From contig OY781093.1 in NCBI GenBank assembly GCA_963676355.1, forward strand, positions 3,348,001 to 3,412,000: DNA of 64,000 nucleotides, in the 5' to 3' direction. Of this stretch, positions 59,801 to 64,000 are shown in pieces (the first letter of the stretch is position 1; each line of letters starts with the position of its first letter). The notes beneath the pieces are model-generated. The model saw nothing but the letters and a program-made list of their open reading frames with translations, was not told the DNA's origin and ran no database searches. Source of the DNA: JAGLOK01 sp963676355 (GTDB taxonomy: Bacteria > Bacillota > Clostridia > Christensenellales > UMGS416). The position numbers were made by a program, and so were the translations under genes.

Positions 59801-61467
59801 ATTATATTAAACAGCGCATTTTAGACAGCGGACAATTATCAGGCGTAACAAGCATCAGTCAATTTGAGCTTACAGGCGTATTAAACCTTGCACCTCACAC
59901 ATATGACACAGATGGCGGAAGTGAAGATCATTCAAGAATTCCTCCCATCGGCGACAACGACTGTGTTGATTTTGTGATGGCAACAGGAACATTCACAGTG
60001 TCAGTTGGTGGTGGCGCAAATCAAGAAATTTCAGGAATCGAGCTTGATTTAAGATATTTCGATGCTGCAAACGGCATCACAACCTATAAAGTGTTTAACT
60101 TCTCGTCGCTTCGCTTGTTTGTAATTGAGGGCGATTCGGTTAACGGATGGACTATTTATCACAGGCGTTATGGCCACGGGGTTGGTATGAGCCAACGTGG
60201 TGCGCAGCAAAGAGCAAACAGTGGACATGCATATGACGATATACTCGCATTCTACTATCCTAACGCATCACGCGTTACGCTTAGCTATACCCCCAACGCG
60301 CTTACATCCAACACGCCGACAACCGACAATTCCAATGCTCAGATATCAGTTGGCGATTTTCTGAATGTTAGGCTAGGTCCTGGAACGGAATATACTATAG
60401 TGGGAACTCTCCCAAATCTTGCCCGTGTCAATGTAACCTCCCCTTATTCAGGTGGCGGCGACTGGCACATGATAACATTCGGTGGAATAAACGCATATGT
60501 CCACTCGGACTATATTAGCCTTGATGCATATGTTGCACCGACAGGAGTAAGCCTTGATACAAATGCTATAACACTTTCAGCCGGCGGCGAGCAGACTTTG
60601 GTTGCAACAGTTTCGCCTGCAAATGCGAGCAACAAGAATGTGACATGGCAGTCCGACAACACAGATGTTGCAACAGTGGATACAAACGGAAAAGTTACAG
60701 CAGTCGCAGAAGGCAGTGCGACTATCACCGTAACCACCGAAGTTGGAGATTACACCGATACTTGCGAAGTAACCGTTGTAATCCCTGTAACTGGCGTATC
60801 TCTTAATAAAAGCTCAACCACTATTAGCACAGGAAAGAGCGAAACACTGGTTGCCACCATTACTCCGGATACCGCAACAAATCAGAATGTCATCTGGACT
60901 TCCGATGATGAGACAATTGCAACTGTAGTTAATGGTGTTGTTACCGCCGAAGGCGAAGGCAGCGCAACCATCACAGCAGAAACAGCGGATGGCGGCTTTA
61001 CAGACACATGTACTGTGACCGTTAGCGCGCCTCCGACAGATGCTATATATTCTTCTATATATACAGTGGATCAAACTAATTCGCTTCTTCTTGGTGTTCC
61101 TGATGAAATAACGCTTGAAGCAATGATTGCAAACTTAAGCAACTCCGCCTCCGACATCAAGATAATCGGAGCGGACAGCATTGAAATCACTGACCTTACA
61201 GGTTATGCAGGAACGGGCATGAAGGTACAGCTTGTAATAGGCGAAAGTGTCGTGGATGAGCTGGATATTGTGGTGTTGGGTGATGTGGACAGTAATGGCA
61301 TAATAGACATCATTGATTACACCTATGTTAAGCTTCATATCTTTAACATCATAATACTGACTGATGCAAAATTTGTTGCCGGTGATATTGATAAAAATGA
61401 TGTTATAGATATTATTGATTATTCATACGTGAAATTAGACATATTCGATGTGTTATCGATCAATTAA
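56896..61467 (+). CDS. Secreted subtilase with Big2, SpoIID, SH3 and dockerin domains
   Basis: About 1523 residues. Signal peptide to NTAYA (cleavage ~41). A prodomain follows, then an S8 catalytic domain with Asp178 (IIDTGVD), His211 (GHGTHVAG), Asn318 (SAGND) and Ser386 (GTSMASP). Three Big2 repeats (~452-700) lead to a SpoIID domain (~815-1130; VPHEMSNSWPVEALKAQAIA with the catalytic-type Glu, and HGVGMSQRGAQQRA). An SH3b domain (FLNVRLGPGTEYTIV) precedes two more Big2 repeats, then a dockerin-like end with two DxDxNxxxDxxDY calcium loops. It likely cleaves proteins and peptidoglycan at the surface. ATG 56896 has a weak ribosome site; GTG 56866 is possible. Confidence 0.88.
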   Translation: MLKNLKIFSVIKKTAVIIIAVFLAVSLCAPSELFSPNTAYADPPPEKIVNGKKVVKLNGHWCAAEEIIIKYKSDITNEQNANALNEIDPTFEKLSSKNTVKIKLPNDKTLTEYLAELNTNSEIAFAQPNYLYTLNATVSDPYADPASGTAYQWFHDTINSYEAWDYATGSGITVAIIDTGVDTDHEDLVGQISSQYDYYDEDGDAEDDDGHGTHVAGIVAATSNTLGGLGVAPDSDLMILDVFFSYVDPEDGLTKVSAYSSDIIQAVDHARVNGAQVINMSLGSYQDPNSTEYWDLAFQAAVDAAVAAGVVVVSSAGNDGVSDGSPDYAYHRPSDYDSVISVISTDSNDSISSFSNYGPLKDISAPGGNIVSTYFTGGYASLSGTSMASPVVAGVVALILSANPDLTVDEVKNIIYLTADDLGANGKDDYYGWGRINAEAAVRMALDMIYKMGLDQETATVELDRTITLSPVYYPSTATNKNVTWSSDNEAVATVDASGNVTGESLGTATITVTAEDGGYQATCEVTVNPVSVTGITLDKETSEIIIGSSDTLIATVSPADAANQNITWSSSDEGVATVTDGLVESVSVGTTTITVTTEDGNHTDTCAVTVVPIPADGVTLNKTSVTLYEGASTILKATVSPDTAANKNVTWQSNNESAVTVDSEGMITAVAAGSATITVTTESGGHTDTCTVTVSTLTPVTVDETIKVKLSIGSVTSLPIYVDGNFSVLGGSGDALERQQYHVDVEGSVLKLYYGSTEIASGTSITLTQHEATTGNNFIWIDNSVHGPNGYLGNIVFTISGGFVQAVNHVYIEDYLYGVVPHEMSNSWPVEALKAQAIAARTYAASSVGGGSYDVVDTSSDQVYEGYDATLSNAIAAVNATGKQVLQYGNDLIIAYYSASNGGYTDIPYHVWGGGTNLPYEIFEDPYDVANSSSPYERIHFPAVIDGGNPITVSDNVDGTPSITNAVNYIKQRILDSGQLSGVTSISQFELTGVLNLAPHTYDTDGGSEDHSRIPPIGDNDCVDFVMATGTFTVSVGGGANQEISGIELDLRYFDAANGITTYKVFNFSSLRLFVIEGDSVNGWTIYHRRYGHGVGMSQRGAQQRANSGHAYDDILAFYYPNASRVTLSYTPNALTSNTPTTDNSNAQISVGDFLNVRLGPGTEYTIVGTLPNLARVNVTSPYSGGGDWHMITFGGINAYVHSDYISLDAYVAPTGVSLDTNAITLSAGGEQTLVATVSPANASNKNVTWQSDNTDVATVDTNGKVTAVAEGSATITVTTEVGDYTDTCEVTVVIPVTGVSLNKSSTTISTGKSETLVATITPDTATNQNVIWTSDDETIATVVNGVVTAEGEGSATITAETADGGFTDTCTVTVSAPPTDAIYSSIYTVDQTNSLLLGVPDEITLEAMIANLSNSASDIKIIGADSIEITDLTGYAGTGMKVQLVIGESVVDELDIVVLGDVDSNGIIDIIDYTYVKLHIFNIIILTDAKFVAGDIDKNDVIDIIDYSYVKLDIFDVLSIN

Positions 61468-61565
61468 AGTTCACAATTACATATTAGGTTAATCATTCCA
61501 TTATTTGCTTATCTATGTTATTATTACTCCTGAGTAAATTTTTTGTGAATGGGCGGTTTCCCGTA

Positions 61566-64000
61566 ATGAAAATATTAAAAAAGATTCTTTCTGTCATTCT
61601 TTGTGCATGTCTTTTGTCTATACAACTAGTTATTTCTAATACAGCATATGCTGAAAATGATAGCGCAAACTTATCTGATCTTGCAATAGACGGAGTTACT
61701 GTAAACGAGTTTTCTCCCACTACATTTGAATACAATATTAATGTGGAATTTACCACAAACGAAATAAACGTCTCCGCTACTTCAGAGGATCCTGCTGCAG
61801 CCATATCAGGTGATATAGGTTCACTACCTGTTTCGACCGGCTTAAACTCATTTATAATAACCGTAACCGCGGGCGATAATATTTCTACAAAAGACTATAC
61901 TTTAAATATAACAAAAGCAGAGGAGCCTGTTGCTACTGCTTCACCAACACCTACTCCTACCGCAACCCCCGCACAAAGTGAAGAACCAACTCCAACTTCT
62001 GCTCCTGAAGAGCCAACTCCTACGCCGGAGAGCAGTCCGACACCAACTCCTGCTCCGTCTATAGAGCCTACCGCCACTCCTACCACAACAGCATCGCCTT
62101 CACCAGAGCCAACGGTAAGTCCGACGGCAACTGAAACTGCTATTGCTCGTGGAATTATAACTTCAGCAGATGGGATAGTGTTTGACACAGATACAGGAAC
62201 GATAACAGGGTATACTGGAACTGCTACTAATTTAGTAATACCTGATACTATTGCAGGTGTAAATGTTATCAATATTGGAGATTATGCTTTTCAAGGATGC
62301 ATGATTGAAAACATTACCTTTAACAACTTATTGCAAACACTTGGTGAAGGTGCATTTTATTCTTGCAATAACCTAATAAGTGTAGATTTAGGTAATAAAC
62401 TAAGTAGAATAGAATATAGAACATTTTATCAATGCAGTTCTCTTGCTAGCATAAGTTTGCCTAGTATTCTTGAGTTTATTGGCGAAAGTGCATTTCAGGG
62501 ATGTGTAAATTTAGATATAGATTTAATAATCCCAGATAATGTAACTAACATGCTTATGTCAGCATTTTCTGGATGTTCTAAAATACGTAGTGTTTCTTTA
62601 AGTGATAACTTAATTACTGTTCGACAAAACATGTTTTCTGGATGTACAAGTCTTGAATCTATAACATTTGGAGAAAAAACCGCTATCTTAGATGATTATG
62701 CCTTTTCAAACTGCACAAGCTTAACAGATTTAGTATTTCCAGAAAGTATTACTGAAATAGGGAATGATGTCTTTAGGAACTGCGATAGTATAACACATAT
62801 AACTGTTCCCGATAATATAATTCGTTTTGGAACAGGTGTATTTGAGTCTAGTGATAAACTCGAAAGTGTTCAGTATGATAGCGGAACAAAGGCAATTCCA
62901 AACAGAACTTTTAAAGACTGTACAAACTTAACAACTGTAGAAATCAGCGGTAATATTACAGTAATAAACGAGGCTTTCTATAATTGTACAGGGCTTACTA
63001 ATATAACATTGCCAGAAGGTCTCATGGAAATAGGTAGCAGAACATTTTTCTCATGTACCAGCTTAACATCTATTCATCTGCCTGATTCTTTATTAACTAT
63101 TAGCGACTACGCTTTTTATAGTTGCAATAAACTGACAACAATTACATTGCCTAAAAATGTAAGCAGTATTGGAGAAACTATTTTCCAAGGATGTGATAGC
63201 TTAGAAAGCATTTATGTTAATGAAAATAATACTAAATATAAATCTGTAGATGGAGTAATATTTGACTGGGAAGAAAAAGCATTGATTAAGTATCCTAGTA
63301 ATAAGTCAGGAACATCTTATACAGTGCCTAGCGATATAATATCAATATCGTTATACGGATTTGAAAGTTCACATAATCTCACTGATGTTACTTTAACTGA
63401 AGACGTTTTATCAATCGGAAGCGGAGCTTTTTACAATTGCTCAAATATAGTAAATATTAATATTTCAGATAATACAAGCAGCATAGGATCTAATGCTTTT
63501 GAAGATTGTTCTAGTCTGAAAGAGATTAAATTGCCTACTTCTATTGAAGAAATCAGCACCTATACCTTTTCAGGATGTACTAGTCTAAGAAAGGTAATAA
63601 TATATGAGAATGTAAATAAAATATTTGATAATGCATTTTCAAATCTTTCCGATGAACTTGTAATATATGGCAGAGAAGACTCTTATGCAGAAACTTTTGC
63701 AGATGATAATCATATCACATTTATTGTAATTACTTCAGATAAAATAGCTGCACTATCAAACCTAACAGTAGATGGTATTACTGTGCCTGGGTTTTCTAGT
63801 GATGTGTATAATTACAATGTTATAGTTGAAAAAGATACTTCGTCAGTTACTATAGATGCATCAGCATGGGAAACAGATTCTATAATAAGCAGAGATGTTG
63901 GTGCGCACACACTTTCAGAAAGAGTAACAACGTTTAACGTAAAATGTGAATCTTCTGATGGTAATACAATAAAAGAATACGTAGTGACTATTTCAAAAGA
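61566..64000 (+). CDS. BspA-type leucine-rich surface protein, 3' end beyond window
   Basis: At least 811 residues, open at the window edge. Signal peptide ends SNTAYA like the preceding protein. A cadherin-like beta-sandwich domain (LSDLAIDGVTVNEFSPTTFE) is followed by a Thr/Pro/Glu-rich linker (PTPTPTATP), then about 20 LRR_5 repeats of ~23 residues (SIGSGAFYNCSNIVNI, LPDSLLTISDYAFYSCNKL). A second cadherin-like domain (LSNLTVDGITVPGFSSDVYNY) begins near the end. Such proteins bind host or matrix ligands. Missed by simple ORF calls because it has no stop in the window. The ribosome site GGGCGG is weak. Confidence 0.88.
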   Translation, partial: MKILKKILSVILCACLLSIQLVISNTAYAENDSANLSDLAIDGVTVNEFSPTTFEYNINVEFTTNEINVSATSEDPAAAISGDIGSLPVSTGLNSFIITVTAGDNISTKDYTLNITKAEEPVATASPTPTPTATPAQSEEPTPTSAPEEPTPTPESSPTPTPAPSIEPTATPTTTASPSPEPTVSPTATETAIARGIITSADGIVFDTDTGTITGYTGTATNLVIPDTIAGVNVINIGDYAFQGCMIENITFNNLLQTLGEGAFYSCNNLISVDLGNKLSRIEYRTFYQCSSLASISLPSILEFIGESAFQGCVNLDIDLIIPDNVTNMLMSAFSGCSKIRSVSLSDNLITVRQNMFSGCTSLESITFGEKTAILDDYAFSNCTSLTDLVFPESITEIGNDVFRNCDSITHITVPDNIIRFGTGVFESSDKLESVQYDSGTKAIPNRTFKDCTNLTTVEISGNITVINEAFYNCTGLTNITLPEGLMEIGSRTFFSCTSLTSIHLPDSLLTISDYAFYSCNKLTTITLPKNVSSIGETIFQGCDSLESIYVNENNTKYKSVDGVIFDWEEKALIKYPSNKSGTSYTVPSDIISISLYGFESSHNLTDVTLTEDVLSIGSGAFYNCSNIVNINISDNTSSIGSNAFEDCSSLKEIKLPTSIEEISTYTFSGCTSLRKVIIYENVNKIFDNAFSNLSDELVIYGREDSYAETFADDNHITFIVITSDKIAALSNLTVDGITVPGFSSDVYNYNVIVEKDTSSVTIDASAWETDSIISRDVGAHTLSERVTTFNVKCESSDGNTIKEYVVTISK

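Noticed and set aside
61895..62272. 125-codon minus-strand Val/Gly-rich ORF
   Set aside because: It is the antisense of the Thr/Pro linker of the BspA-like gene.
1..64000. CRISPR arrays, tRNA or rRNA genes, insertion sequences
   Set aside because: No regularly spaced direct repeats, no tRNA T-loop/acceptor patterns and no transposase or integrase motifs were seen on either strand.

Overview
The window looks like a chromosomal piece of a low-to-mid GC Firmicute of the Clostridia type. The evidence is purR-glmU-prs gene order, a TPP riboswitch on thiT, Firmicutes-style AGGAGG ribosome binding sites, an NupNOPQ-type nucleoside ABC transporter, heterodimeric ABC exporters, many small lipoproteins, and Thr/Pro-rich surface-protein linkers with a dockerin. 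TGA, TAA and TAG all act as stops, so the code is standard. I see no tRNA, rRNA, CRISPR array, phage or insertion sequence. The window opens just past the 3' end of ispE and closes inside a large surface protein.

Layout. 0-7.4 kb: ispE, ribokinase, a multi-cluster Fe-S protein, L-fucose isomerase with a divergent AraC regulator, thiT under a TPP riboswitch, and a YfbR-like HD protein. 7.4-19.3 kb: a metallophosphoesterase and a leucine-rich surface protein, an L,D-transpeptidase/MFS pair, an Eis-like acetyltransferase with a polytopic membrane protein, a glycerol-1-phosphate dehydrogenase/HAD phosphatase/membrane protein operon, and an HflK/HflC pair. 19.3-31.1 kb: a MutS2-like ATPase with a long structured leader, two GNATs and a nucleoside phosphorylase, a heterodimeric ABC exporter behind a predicted leader-peptide attenuator, and purR-glmU-prs. 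31.2-37.8 kb: an AT-rich island of seven exported or membrane-anchored proteins of unknown function, all on the minus strand, with visible domain duplication, a tail duplication and an in-frame amber codon. 38-51 kb: leuS, the nucleoside uptake operon, a GH4 glycosidase with an AraC regulator, a cysteine-rich protein, a PHP phosphoesterase, a glutaredoxin-like/FTR-rubredoxin pair and a phosphotransferase. 51-64 kb: a PadR/HAAS/eight-repeat WWP membrane protein operon, a MATE pump, a MarR/3-phosphoglycerate dehydrogenase-like pair, a 1.5-kaa subtilase-Big2-SpoIID-SH3-dockerin protein, and a partial BspA-type leucine-rich surface protein.

The best candidates for undescribed biology are: (1) the ABC exporter leader, with a 20-codon ORF followed by two terminators whose arms are interchangeable; (2) the eight-fold WWP-repeat membrane protein and its small HAAS partner, which carries a single copy of the same repeat; (3) the fused protease/SpoIID surface protein; (4) the lipoprotein island; (5) the structured mutS2 leader; and (6) three genes whose promoters put the transcription start at or next to the start codon. 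All functional assignments come from reading motifs, without database searches.
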